Shown piece after piece: positions 51,885 through 60,399 of a DNA stretch of 64,000 bases (its first letter is position 1; each line of letters starts with the position of its first letter). The notes under the pieces were generated by a model, which saw nothing but the letters and a program-made list of their open reading frames with translations, had not been told where the DNA came from and searched no databases. A program made the position numbers and the translations under genes. The stretch is from Algoriphagus halophilus (lineage in GTDB: Bacteria > Bacteroidota > Bacteroidia > Cytophagales > Cyclobacteriaceae): NCBI RefSeq assembly GCF_900129785.1, contig NZ_FSRC01000003.1:1-64000 (forward strand), in the 5' to 3' direction.

Positions 51885-52592
51885 TTAACCGATTAGGTTT
51901 CCTTCCTCATCCCATTTGGCTACCGTACCACGGTCTTCCGGTTTGAGATAGATCGGTACATATTTTTCAGGTAAGGTAAAGCCATGTTTATCCATCACTT
52001 CTTGAGGTACCCCATCCCAAACATTAGGTTGATTTCCTCTGTAATCAATGTATTTCCATCCCGCTTCGGTAGAGAAATAACCTGAACAAGTAAGATTTCT
52101 AAGCAGGTTAAACCATTTGACAGCTCCTTCATATTCAGGAGTTGCTTTATCCGGCCACGCTACCAATTCTACGATTTCAATTACTTGATCATGGCTTAGT
52201 TCCAAGAATGGCTTACCGAATTTCTCATCAGCTTCAAAGTCCAGCCACATCAATCCACCTCTCATCGGGGTTTGATTATAGGGCATGTCCTTCATGATGA
52301 ATTCCATGAATTCTGGAACTTTTACTTCTGTGGCAGAAGGAGATTCAGCATCCTTTGGGATAATGATATCCACCAAGATATTGAGTTTCTTCATTTCATC
52401 TTCTGTAAAGAAGTTTTCTGAAAGAAGTTCTTGATCTCTTAATTTCTCCTCTTCGGTTCTTCCTCCAATGGTCCCTCCAGATAGTAGTGCTTGTTTAGGA
52501 AGCGCCTGCTCTTCAGGAGAACATCCTGCTAATAATAAGCCTGTTCCAACCGAACCGGTAAAGAGTAATTTTAGGTTTTCTCTTCTGTTCAT
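51885..52592 (-). CDS. Gluconate 2-dehydrogenase subunit 3-like lipoprotein
   Basis: 235 aa. The N-terminus MNRRENLKLLFTGSVGTGLLLAGC combines a Tat-like RR-E-N-L-K-L-L-F region with a lipobox Cys. The body (FFTEDEMKKLNILVDIIIPKDAESPSATEVKVPEFMEFI...) is the helical subunit 3 family. That subunit accompanies GMC flavoprotein dehydrogenases and helps export or assemble them. The GMC gene lies 3 bases upstream in the same operon. Confidence 0.87.
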   Translation of the reverse strand: MNRRENLKLLFTGSVGTGLLLAGCSPEEQALPKQALLSGGTIGGRTEEEKLRDQELLSENFFTEDEMKKLNILVDIIIPKDAESPSATEVKVPEFMEFIMKDMPYNQTPMRGGLMWLDFEADEKFGKPFLELSHDQVIEIVELVAWPDKATPEYEGAVKWFNLLRNLTCSGYFSTEAGWKYIDYRGNQPNVWDGVPQEVMDKHGFTLPEKYVPIYLKPEDRGTVAKWDEEGNLIG

Positions 52593-52595
52593 GGC

Positions 52596-54338
52596 TTAGA
52601 TATTTTTTTGTTTCAATTGATCCACAATATATTCTGAAGTTCTCCAGCTTAGGGCTAAAATGGTCCAAGTTGGATTCTTATCTGCTTGAGATACAAAAGG
52701 CCCAGCATCTACCACGAACAAATTGTCACAGTCATGTGCCTGGCAATTTGAGTTGACCACAGAACCTTTAGGGCTATTCCCCATTCTGGTAGTGCCTACT
52801 TCGTGGATGATTCTACCTGGAGCATGCAATCCATACTGAGATTCTGGCCCTGGCTTTTCACCCAATAGGATCGCTCCCGCATTGGTTAATATTTCCTCAA
52901 AGGTATCATGCATGTGCTTGGCTTGCTTCAACTCCTGATCAGTCCAGTTGTAATTGAACTTCAATACAGGGATACCATATTTATCTACAGTGTTAGGATC
53001 GATTTCGCAGTAGTTTTCATAACGAGGAATACTTTCTCCTCTTCCTGACATGCCTAGGGTGGATCCGTAGATTCTTCTCACGTCTTTCTTCAATCCTTCT
53101 CCATATCCTCCATTTGGGCTTGGGTTGCCAAACTCATCTTTGATGAATTTACGCATGGTGTCCATGCCACCGCCAGCTCCGTAGGAAGGTTGGCCCATTC
53201 CACCCCAATACTCAATATGGTATCCTCTGGCAAAATCTAGCTTTTTGTTGTCCAACCACCATGGAGTGTACATGTGCATACCGCCTACACCGTCCTCATT
53301 GTATCTGTCTCTGTCAATCAGATCAGGAAGGATTCCCATTCTATCTGCACCGGTAGAGTCATGAAGGTAACGTCCCAAGGCACCGGAATCACCGCCAATG
53401 CCATTTGGATGGGTTTTGGATTTGGAGTTCATCATGATACGAGCTGACTCACAAGCAGAAGCACCAAGTACTACCACTCTTGATTTCAGCTTGTATTCTT
53501 TCATGTCGACTTTGCTTACAAAAGATACCCCAGTGGCTTTGCCGGTATCATCTGTAGTTACCTTCCTTACCATGGAGTGTGTGTACAAGTCAACTTTACC
53601 CTTTTTCATAGCCGGATGAACCAAGCAGGTTCCCGCAGAGAAATCGGCATACACTTGACATGCTCTATTACATTGGCTACAGAAGAAACAAACGCCTCTT
53701 TCATTATTGATCGGACGGGTCAACATGGAAAGTCTTCCCGGGATCATCGGCATTCCTGCTTTATCAGCTCCTTTTTTCAAGAAAAGCTCGTGTAATCTTG
53801 GCTTTGGAGGAGGAAGGAAAAATCCATCTGGTTCATTATAAATACCTTCTTTTGAACCAAATACACCGATTAACTTATCTACTTTATCGTAATATGGTTT
53901 CAGGTCGTCATAACCTATAGGCCAATCATCTCCTAACCCATCAATACTTGCTCTTTTAAAATCATTCGGTCCGAAGCGTAGAGATATTCTTCCCCAGTGG
54001 TTGGTACGTCCACCGACCATTCTTGACCTGAACCAATCAAATTTAGTTCCATTGGCTCTAGTGTATGGCTCACCTTCTATATCCCAGCCACCAATAGCGG
54101 CATCAAAATCACCAAATGGGCGAATTCTTGTTCCTGCACCTCTTCTTGGTGATTCCCATGGTGGACGAAGCTGAGTTCTATCTTCGTCTTTTGCTGGGTC
54201 AAAATCACCTCCAGCTTCTACTACTGCTACTGACAATCCGGCCTCAGAAAGGATTTTTGAGGCCATCCCGCCTCCAGCTCCAGATCCCACAATGATTACA
54301 TCATAGCTGTCTCCGGATGATTTTATCTGAAAACTCAT
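52596..54338 (-). CDS. GMC-family FAD-dependent oxidoreductase
   Basis: 580 aa. The FAD-binding start is YDVIIVGSGAGGGMASKILSEAGLSVAVVEAGGDF, followed by MVGGRTNHWGRISLR. The C-terminal GMC part includes HEVGTTRMGNSPKGSVVNSNCQAHDCDNLFVVDAGPF and the NPTWTILAL motif. A cysteine cluster, GVCFFCSQCNRACQVYADFSAGTC near 215-238, may hold a metal or iron-sulfur centre. With the subunit 3 protein it probably oxidises a sugar or polyol at the envelope, passing electrons to quinone or cytochrome. The substrate is unknown. Confidence 0.9.
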   Translation of the reverse strand: MSFQIKSSGDSYDVIIVGSGAGGGMASKILSEAGLSVAVVEAGGDFDPAKDEDRTQLRPPWESPRRGAGTRIRPFGDFDAAIGGWDIEGEPYTRANGTKFDWFRSRMVGGRTNHWGRISLRFGPNDFKRASIDGLGDDWPIGYDDLKPYYDKVDKLIGVFGSKEGIYNEPDGFFLPPPKPRLHELFLKKGADKAGMPMIPGRLSMLTRPINNERGVCFFCSQCNRACQVYADFSAGTCLVHPAMKKGKVDLYTHSMVRKVTTDDTGKATGVSFVSKVDMKEYKLKSRVVVLGASACESARIMMNSKSKTHPNGIGGDSGALGRYLHDSTGADRMGILPDLIDRDRYNEDGVGGMHMYTPWWLDNKKLDFARGYHIEYWGGMGQPSYGAGGGMDTMRKFIKDEFGNPSPNGGYGEGLKKDVRRIYGSTLGMSGRGESIPRYENYCEIDPNTVDKYGIPVLKFNYNWTDQELKQAKHMHDTFEEILTNAGAILLGEKPGPESQYGLHAPGRIIHEVGTTRMGNSPKGSVVNSNCQAHDCDNLFVVDAGPFVSQADKNPTWTILALSWRTSEYIVDQLKQKNI

Positions 54339-54466
54339 TTTTGAAAATTTTTAATGAAGTTTAAAAATTACTTCAATTTTTTCGAAAATGAAATTAACAT
54401 TAGCTCTGAGTAGGGATATTTTCAATAAATGGCGGAAAAGTTAGAATTTTTGAAGAATCTGATCTG

Positions 54467-55153
54467 CTAAATTTCTTCCTTCAGGTATTCCCATACATTT
54501 TCAAACACTAGCTTATGACCTTCTTCGGTGGGATGGATTCCATCGGGTAAGTTGAGTTCTTTAATGCCTCCGACATTTTGTAATAAAAATGGAATGAGAG
54601 TCACATCCTTTTCTTTTGCTACTTCTGGGTAAATAGATTGGAATTCTTGAGAATATTCTGGTCCCATGTTAGGTGGAATCTGCATTCCTGCCAAAATGAT
54701 TTTGGTGTCTGGATATTTGGTTTGAACCTTATCAATGATCGTTAAAAGATTCTTTTTGGTTTCACTTAACTGGATTCCTCTCAGGCCATCATTGCCCCCA
54801 AGTTCTAGTACAAAAATGTCTGGTTCATCTTCTAGAAACCAGTCGATTCTTCCCACTCCACCAGCAGTAGTTTCTCCGCTCAGTCCTCCATTGATTACTT
54901 TATAGTTTTCTCCTAAACTATCTAAGCGTGCTTGAACCAAACCTGGGAACGCGAGATCCTGCTCAATCCCATATCCAGCAGTGAGGCTATTGCCAAAAAA
55001 CAAGATGATCTTCTCGTCACTTTTTTCTTCTACAACTTCTTCTTTGGTCTGATTTTGAGCAACCTTCTCTTTTTTCTCTGAGCAAGAGATAAGGGAAAGG
55101 CTAAGAGCTAGGCTAAGAATGAATATTGGAAAATTCTTGAATTGAAGATTCAT
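54467..55153 (-). CDS. SGNH/GDSL esterase, TesA-like lipoprotein
   Basis: 228 aa from ATG 55153; a TTG three codons upstream is rejected. Lipobox LSLSLISC, then block I ILFFGNSLTAGYGIEQ (catalytic Ser, here in G-N-S rather than G-D-S), block III LELGGNDGLRG and block V DGIHPTEEGH (catalytic Asp/His). It hydrolyses short-chain esters or thioesters in the periplasm. It stands divergently beside an ATPase/permease pair, the same layout as E. coli tesA with ybbA-ybbP. Confidence 0.9.
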   Translation of the reverse strand: MNLQFKNFPIFILSLALSLSLISCSEKKEKVAQNQTKEEVVEEKSDEKIILFFGNSLTAGYGIEQDLAFPGLVQARLDSLGENYKVINGGLSGETTAGGVGRIDWFLEDEPDIFVLELGGNDGLRGIQLSETKKNLLTIIDKVQTKYPDTKIILAGMQIPPNMGPEYSQEFQSIYPEVAKEKDVTLIPFLLQNVGGIKELNLPDGIHPTEEGHKLVFENVWEYLKEEI

Positions 55154-55392
55154 AGGGTTCAATAGTTTAACATGTAAAACTATATACCCAAAAGCAATTT
55201 CGTGCCAAAAGGTTCGATTATTCTAATTCAAATACTCAAAAATGGGACATTGGAGTTGGAAATGAACCCTTTTTCTGGGAGTGCCTACTCTAATTTGTTG
55301 GTTTATGGCTTGATTACTATCTTCCACAAACTAAATTGGAGGTTTATCGTTAAGTCATAGCCAATCCTTTTACCTACTTCTTTTACCACCCC

Positions 55393-56070
55393 ATGAATAT
55401 TTTATCAGTTTCTGACCTAAGCAAGGTCTACCAAAGTGGCAGTAGAAAACTTACTGTGCTGGATGAAGTGTCATTTGATATAGAGTCTGGAGAGATTATA
55501 TCCATTGTAGGCCCTTCAGGTAGCGGAAAAACCACCCTTTTGGGACTTTGTGCCGGATTAGACTCCGCTTCCAAAGGAAGTGTAAGTCTAAATGGAGAAA
55601 ATCTTCAGACCATGAATGAAGATCAACGTGCAGCGGTGAGAAATCAGCATGTTGGTTTCATTTTCCAGAATTTTCAGCTTTTACCCACTTTGACTGCCTT
55701 AGAAAATGTCATGGTTCCTTTGGAGCTGAAAAAAAGGAAAGATGCCCGTGTGAAGGCACAGGAATTATTAGAAAAGGTAGGTTTAGGAGATAGGGCGACT
55801 CATTACCCGACACAACTTTCAGGGGGGGAACAGCAGCGAGTTTCCATTGCAAGGGCATTTGCCAATGAGCCTAAGATTTTATTTGCGGATGAACCTACAG
55901 GGAATTTGGATACGGAAACAGGAGAGATGATCGAAAAGTTGATTTTCGATCTAAATAAAGAGCAAGGAACCACTTTGGTATTGGTGACTCATGATTTGGA
56001 TTTGGCAGCAAAAACCCAGCGTATTATTCATATCAAAGGTGGTAAAATACAGGAGGATGCCCATGCCTGA
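55393..56070 (+). CDS. ABC transporter ATPase, LolD/YbbA type
   Basis: 225 aa. Walker A GPSGSGKTT near 39-47, Q-loop GFIFQNFQLLPTLTALENV, signature LSGGEQQRVSIARAFA, Walker B ILFADEPTGNLDTETG and H-loop LVLVTHDLDLA. This subfamily powers MacB/LolCDE/YbbP-type mechanotransmission permeases, and the permease gene overlaps its end by 8 bases. Confidence 0.93.
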   Translation: MNILSVSDLSKVYQSGSRKLTVLDEVSFDIESGEIISIVGPSGSGKTTLLGLCAGLDSASKGSVSLNGENLQTMNEDQRAAVRNQHVGFIFQNFQLLPTLTALENVMVPLELKKRKDARVKAQELLEKVGLGDRATHYPTQLSGGEQQRVSIARAFANEPKILFADEPTGNLDTETGEMIEKLIFDLNKEQGTTLVLVTHDLDLAAKTQRIIHIKGGKIQEDAHA

Positions 56071-58585
56071 TTTTAGATGGATAATGAAGATGGCTTTTCG
56101 GGACTTCCGGAAAAACATCTCTAGACTTTTATTATTTGTCAGTTCCATCGTAGTAGGAATAGCTGCTTTGGTAGCGATTAGTAGTTTTGGCGAAAATCTG
56201 ACAAAAGATATTGACAATCAGGCCAAAGAGCTTTTAGGAGCAGATTTGAGATTGGAAAACAATCAACCTTTAGGGGATCAGTCTGTAGATTCTTTAGCTA
56301 TTGAAATGGCCTCTGAGGTAAATTTCGCCTCCATGGTAGCCTATCCTCGAACCGGAGCCAGTAGACTTACCCAAGTTCGGGCGTTGGAAGGAGCTTTCCC
56401 TTTTTATGGTGTTTTAGAAACTATTCCTGTCTCAGGAGAAGCAGATTTTAGGGCAGGAGGGAAAAAGGCCTTAGTAGAAAAAACTTTGATGGCTCAGTTT
56501 AATGCTGAAGTCGGAGATGTGATCAAGGTAGGGAATGTGGAATTTGTGGTTTCCGGAGAATTACAATCAGTACCAGGGCAAACGGGGATCACTGCGACGG
56601 TAGCACCTGCGGTTTATATACCCATGGATTACCTTGAGGAAACTGGTTTGGTTCAATATGGAAGCAGGGTAAATTACAACCGGTATTATTTGTTTGAACA
56701 AGGAACCAATGTAGATGAGCTGATTCAACCTTATGATGAACAATGGGAAATTGATCGGGTAGATGCAGATACTGTAGAAGATCAAAAGCGTTCCACTGGG
56801 AGGTCATTCTCCAATATGTCCAACTTTCTGAGTTTGGTGGCATTTATCGCCTTATTATTAGGTTGTGTAGGCGTGGCAAGCGCAGTGAACGTATTTGTGA
56901 AGGAAAAGCTTGCTTCTGTAGCAGTGTTGAGATGCTTGGGCGTCTCATCGAGGGATGTTCTTTTAATCTATTTGGCTGAAATCAAGATCATGGGCTTGGT
57001 GGGAGCACTACTTGGTGCCTTTTTGGGTACTCTATTACAATTTGTGCTGCCTGCTGTATTTGCTGATTTCTTACCTGTTGAGGTAAGTTTTGGCATTTCT
57101 TGGCTCTCTGTTGGTTTTGGAATCATCACCGGTCTCTTTGTTTCAGTATTGTTTGCTTTATTGCCTTTGTTGAAGGTTCGAAATGTGTCTCCGATGGCCA
57201 CCTTAAGACCTGAAACAGCTGATACTACCTTGTTGAAAGATCCACTTCGATGGATGGTAATTGCAGGGATTTTATTGTTTATTTGGGCATTTAGTTTTTA
57301 TCTGCTGGATCGGGTGGATTTTGCCTTTGGTTTTACTGCTTTCGTGGTTTTTGCTTTTGGCATATTATGGGGCATTGCACAGTCCATTATTTGGGCAGTC
57401 AGGAAATTTCTACCTATCTCTTTTTCCTATCCTTTAAGGCAGTCTTTAGCCAACTTGTACCGTCCAAACAACCAAACGGTTTCTTTAATTGCCACCATTG
57501 GATTGGGTACGGCGATGATTTCTACCCTCTTTTTCCTTCAAAATCAATTGTTGGAAGAAGCGCGTTTCGCTGATAAAGAAGACCAGCCCAATATGCTGAT
57601 TTTTGATATCCAAACGGCCCAATTGCAGGCGGTAAAGGATAAAATAGAATCTTACGATTTACCTATCATGCAAGAAGTCCCCATCGTGACCATGCAACTG
57701 AATGCGATCAATGGGATTGATAAACAGGCAAATGAAGAACTGCCAGAAGAGGAAGATTATTCTCGTTGGATTTATAATCGGGAATTCAGGGTGACCTATC
57801 GGGATACTTTGATCTCCTCAGAGACTTTGACTTCGGGAGATTTAATTCCTGTTGGTGCTCGTGGGGATAGTATTTTTGTCAGTTTTGAAAAAGGATTTGC
57901 GGAGGGGAATCGATTAAAAATAGGAGATGAGATTGAGTTTAATGTACAGGGACGTCCAATCAAAACCTATATTGGGAGTTTCCGAGATGTGAAGTTTAAT
58001 CAGGTTTCTACCAATTTTTTGGTTCTATTTCCTAATGGAGTATTAGAACAAGCACCTAAGTTTCATGTGCTGATTACCAAAACCAAGAATGATCGAGAGG
58101 CAGGTTCGGTACAGGCGGATATCGTAAGGCAATTCCCTAATATTTCCATTATTAACCTAGGGACGATCGTGGCAACTTTGGAGGAAATTTTGGGTAAGAT
58201 CAGCTTTGTGATTCAGTTTATGGCCTTCTTTAGTATTGCTACAGGGATTTTGGTGTTGATCAGTTCCTTGATTATTTCTAAGTATCAGCGTATGCGTGAA
58301 AGTATTTTGTTGAGAACCTTAGGTGCCAATTCGGGTATAGTGAGTAAAATCAACACCTTGGAATATTTCTTTTTGGGAAGTTTGGCCTCAATGTCAGGGA
58401 TTATCTTGTCTTTTGGAGCCACCTGGTTACTGAGTGAATTTGTATTCAATATCCAATTCCGTGGAGCTTGGGGTTCAGCATTGATCCTTTATTTGGGAAT
58501 TACTGCCCTGACGATTGTCTTGGGATGGTTGAATGGAAGGAAAATCATCAATCAGCCTCCAATGGAAATATTGAGAGGGAATTAA
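56063..58585 (+). CDS. FtsX-like ABC permease, YbbP type
   Basis: 841 aa. An AGGAGG Shine-Dalgarno at 56051-56056 points to ATG 56063 (MPDFRWIMKMAFRDFRKN) over earlier in-frame ATGs. The layout is one N-terminal helix, a large periplasmic domain, FtsX core helices near 275-400, a second half with helices near 405-480, and a final FtsX repeat near 715-830 (FFSIATGILVLISSLIISKYQRMRESILLRTLGANSG). YbbP-type proteins move lipids or lipoproteins with their ATPase. A divergent tesA-like gene supports the YbbAP assignment. Confidence 0.92.
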   Translation: MPDFRWIMKMAFRDFRKNISRLLLFVSSIVVGIAALVAISSFGENLTKDIDNQAKELLGADLRLENNQPLGDQSVDSLAIEMASEVNFASMVAYPRTGASRLTQVRALEGAFPFYGVLETIPVSGEADFRAGGKKALVEKTLMAQFNAEVGDVIKVGNVEFVVSGELQSVPGQTGITATVAPAVYIPMDYLEETGLVQYGSRVNYNRYYLFEQGTNVDELIQPYDEQWEIDRVDADTVEDQKRSTGRSFSNMSNFLSLVAFIALLLGCVGVASAVNVFVKEKLASVAVLRCLGVSSRDVLLIYLAEIKIMGLVGALLGAFLGTLLQFVLPAVFADFLPVEVSFGISWLSVGFGIITGLFVSVLFALLPLLKVRNVSPMATLRPETADTTLLKDPLRWMVIAGILLFIWAFSFYLLDRVDFAFGFTAFVVFAFGILWGIAQSIIWAVRKFLPISFSYPLRQSLANLYRPNNQTVSLIATIGLGTAMISTLFFLQNQLLEEARFADKEDQPNMLIFDIQTAQLQAVKDKIESYDLPIMQEVPIVTMQLNAINGIDKQANEELPEEEDYSRWIYNREFRVTYRDTLISSETLTSGDLIPVGARGDSIFVSFEKGFAEGNRLKIGDEIEFNVQGRPIKTYIGSFRDVKFNQVSTNFLVLFPNGVLEQAPKFHVLITKTKNDREAGSVQADIVRQFPNISIINLGTIVATLEEILGKISFVIQFMAFFSIATGILVLISSLIISKYQRMRESILLRTLGANSGIVSKINTLEYFFLGSLASMSGIILSFGATWLLSEFVFNIQFRGAWGSALILYLGITALTIVLGWLNGRKIINQPPMEILRGN

Positions 58586-58611
58586 ATTCTGAAATGAGAA
58601 TTTTGAAGTAT

Positions 58612-58645
58612 AAAAGGCTCGCAGGAATGCGGGCCTTTGTTTTTG
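58612..58645 (+). terminator. Terminator after the YbbP-like gene
   Basis: AAAGGCTCGCA / TGCGGGCCTTT hairpin with one wobble or mismatch and a T-rich tail. Confidence 0.75.
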
Positions 58646-58669
58646 AGGTTTATTCTTGGATCTAAAAAG

Positions 58670-58697
58670 AAAAAGCCCGCTTTTTAGCGAGCTTTTG
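58670..58697 (-). terminator. Terminator following the partial tRNA 3' copy
   Basis: On the minus strand AAAAGCTCGCT / AGCGGGCTTTTT and a T-rich tail follow directly after the tRNA-like fragment, mirroring the terminator after the intact tRNA-Leu. Confidence 0.7.
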
Positions 58698-58738
58698 TAC
58701 CCAGGGCCGGACCTGCCTGCCGGCAGGCAGGGTCGAAC
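58696..58738 (-). repeat. Partial tRNA-Leu 3' copy split by a 20-base palindrome
   Basis: On the plus strand TGTACCCAGGGCCGGA (58696-58711) repeats exactly the 3' end of the tRNA-Leu gene (59051-59066), and GTCGAAC (58732-58738) repeats the next 7 bases. Between the two halves sits CCTGCCTGCCGGCAGGCAGG (58712-58731), a perfect palindrome. In the intact tRNA these halves are adjacent. The palindrome therefore interrupts the T-arm of a duplicated tRNA end. Confidence 0.8.
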
Positions 58739-58743
58739 TTAAA

Positions 58744-58999
58744 TCAATGAAGCGATTTAAGGAATTCCTTTCCTGATCCACTTTTAAGATATTTTTCTTT
58801 ATTTCTAGCTAGTGTCCTTGTATTAAATCCTTCAAGGTAGATTCTGACAAAAGGAGCATAGGGTTTCGTGGTTTTGTTATATCCTTTATTATGCTCCAAA
58901 ATTATGCTCCAAAAACCTCCTTTTAGGGTTATTGGTAAGGCCTACATAAATATAATTTCGTGAAATGCTTTTAATGGCATAGACGTAAAAAGCATTCAG
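58744..58999 (-). pseudogene. GIY-YIG endonuclease gene, frameshifted
   Basis: The N-terminal part reads YVYAIKSISRNYIYVGLT, then NNPKRRFLEHN, the GIY-YIG catalytic signature with the R and E region. A perfect 13-bp tandem duplication at 58888-58913 shifts the frame and creates an early stop after EHNFGA. Removing one copy restores EHNKGYNKTTKPYAPFVRIY and the remaining conserved tail, ending KSGSGKEFLKSLH at 58744. No good start codon is seen at the expected place (CTG or AAT before the first aromatic residue). About 85 codons, the size of UPF0213/YhbQ-like nucleases. It is placed between tRNA-Leu and a broken copy of that tRNA's end. Confidence 0.82.
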
Positions 59000-59012
59000 C
59001 CTTAAAATTAAA

Positions 59013-59050
59013 AAGAAAACCCCTTCAAAATTGCTTCTGAAGGGGTTTTG
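59013..59050 (-). terminator. Terminator of tRNA-Leu
   Basis: AAAACCCCTTCA / TGAAGGGGTTTT around an 11-base loop. On the minus strand it is followed by a T-rich tract and starts 2 bases beyond the tRNA 3' end. Confidence 0.88.
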
Positions 59051-59052
59051 TG

Positions 59053-59134
59053 TACCCAGGGCCGGAGTCGAACCGGCACGCCCGAAGGCATTGGTGTTTG
59101 AGACCAACGCGTCTACCAATTCCGCCACCTGGGC
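59053..59134 (-). tRNA. tRNA-Leu (anticodon CAA)
   Basis: 82 bases without encoded CCA. On the minus strand the acceptor GCCCAGG pairs with CCTGGGT (one G-T). The D-arm is GGCGGAATTGGTAGACGC. The anticodon stem TTGGT / ACCAA holds loop CTCAAAC with anticodon CAA. The long variable arm TGCCTTCGGGCGT is typical of class II leucine tRNAs, and the T-arm is GCCGGTTCGACTCCGGC. It decodes UUG. The following terminator and the adjacent nuclease remnant suggest it served as an integration site. Confidence 0.96.
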
Positions 59135-59222
59135 TTTTGGTAAATTCTGAATTCTCAGAATCTCGGTCCGTTGCTTTCGTAACGGGATGCAAATATGAGT
59201 AAAGAATTTTTTTTCTACAAAC

Positions 59223-59522
59223 TCATTTTTCCACTTTCTGTAATTTTTTTGAACTAAAGGCTTGAGGTTTTTCTGAAAACAAGGTCTTAGTGAAAGTCCA
59301 TACGTTATTAAATAGCTCAGAATCACGATATTGATTCAGGTGCTCTTCGCTTTCCCAATGGCTATACGTCATGAAAATATTTTTTTTATTTTCATCCTGC
59401 CAAAGCTCTAAATGATGGCAACCAGGAAAATTCCGGATGGATTTCTTATGAATCTCAAAATTCTCTAAAAAAGCAGCCACTTTTTCTTCATGAAATGTCA
59501 TACGTACAATCCGGATCAACAT
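59223..59522 (-). CDS. Antibiotic biosynthesis monooxygenase (ABM)-fold protein
   Basis: 99 aa. LIRIVRMTFHEEKVAAFLENFEIHKKSIRNFPGCHHLELWQDENKKNIFMTYSHWESEEHLNQYRDSELFNNVW in outline is a full ABM ferredoxin-like fold with the typical H-W-E-S motif. Members include heme-degrading and quinol monooxygenases, but many have no known activity. It is 4 bases downstream of the DUF62 gene and likely co-transcribed. Confidence 0.87.
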   Translation of the reverse strand: MLIRIVRMTFHEEKVAAFLENFEIHKKSIRNFPGCHHLELWQDENKKNIFMTYSHWESEEHLNQYRDSELFNNVWTFTKTLFSEKPQAFSSKKLQKVEK

Positions 59523-59526
59523 GGCT

Positions 59527-60297
59527 TTATGGGTTGAAATTCACGAAGACCACACTGTCATATTTCAAACCCAATAAATCTGCCCCATGCCCATGGTTTA
59601 TACCGATTTCTAATAAATTCAAGCTGTTGAAAAAAGCGAAGCAATCTCCTGGTTCCACTTGATCATATCCTTTATCCAATCGGGTAACTTCTTCTCTGCC
59701 GAATGCAATGGTGAATTTTCCAGGGTTTAGTTTGTCAAACACCTCTTTCTGGATGTTAGTGATCAAATTACCATATCGATCTACGCGTACCACATGCCCA
59801 AGAATTTGCTCCCGGGTAGCTTTGGCTTGGCGTCCCATCAGTTTCCGGAAATTAGTCAATGGTCCTCCAAAATCATGGATCGCGGCACCACTGGCTACTT
59901 TGGCTGCAATAGGAGCTAAAATATCTTTGGCAGGAAAGGAAGTGTCCTTCAAGTGAATGTCTGCAAATTGAACCATGATTCCTGGGTCATGATCTGCCAA
60001 TAAACTCAAAATCCCATTGTTGGGACCTAAGAAAATATGTTCTTCCAGTTTGATCCCTATATAACCATGTGTATAGGATCCAGTGGTATTGATGGCCACC
60101 AGATGTACGGTACCCTTTGGGAAATCACGAAAAGTAGAACGTAAGACAAATGCCGCGTGGGCGAGGTCAAACGTGTCTATAGAATGTGAAATATCTATAA
60201 TGTTCAATTGTGGGTTCACTGCAAGCATTTTGGCTTTTACTGCAGGAACGTAATAATCTTTGTCCCCAAAATCTGAGAGGAATGTCACCAAAGCCAT
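59527..60297 (-). CDS. SAM hydroxide adenosyltransferase (DUF62)
   Basis: 256 aa. TFLSDFGDKDYYVPAVKAKML at the N-terminus binds SAM. It is followed by DISHSIDTFDLAHAAFVLRSTFRDFPKGTVHLVAI and FLGPNNGILSLL, then a C-terminal beta-barrel with DRYGNLITNI. The family splits SAM to adenosine and methionine using water, and is related to fluorinase and chlorinase. The role in the cell is unclear. Divergent from phoH, a frequent pairing in Bacteroidetes. Confidence 0.9.
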   Translation of the reverse strand: MALVTFLSDFGDKDYYVPAVKAKMLAVNPQLNIIDISHSIDTFDLAHAAFVLRSTFRDFPKGTVHLVAINTTGSYTHGYIGIKLEEHIFLGPNNGILSLLADHDPGIMVQFADIHLKDTSFPAKDILAPIAAKVASGAAIHDFGGPLTNFRKLMGRQAKATREQILGHVVRVDRYGNLITNIQKEVFDKLNPGKFTIAFGREEVTRLDKGYDQVEPGDCFAFFNSLNLLEIGINHGHGADLLGLKYDSVVFVNFNP

Positions 60298-60321
60298 AGG
60301 AGCATGTCAATTAAAATTGTG

Positions 60322-60329
60322 TACTTTTG
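60322..60329 (+). promoter_or_regulatory. -7 box for phoH
   Basis: TACTTTTG matches TAnnTTTG exactly and lies 70 bases before the TTG start of phoH. No TTTG is found at -33 spacing. Confidence 0.4.
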
Positions 60330-60399
60330 TTAGAGGAGCTGCGGACAAAAATAGAAATTTATTTGTTCGTCTAAGGATAATCTAATCAAAGAAAACAGA

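Noticed and set aside
58889..59326. Single 145-residue leftward protein spanning tRNA-Leu and the GIY-YIG start
   Set aside because: Its middle is the translated tRNA gene (VAELVDALVSNTNAFGRAGS), a known annotation artefact. Only the last part is a true nuclease segment.
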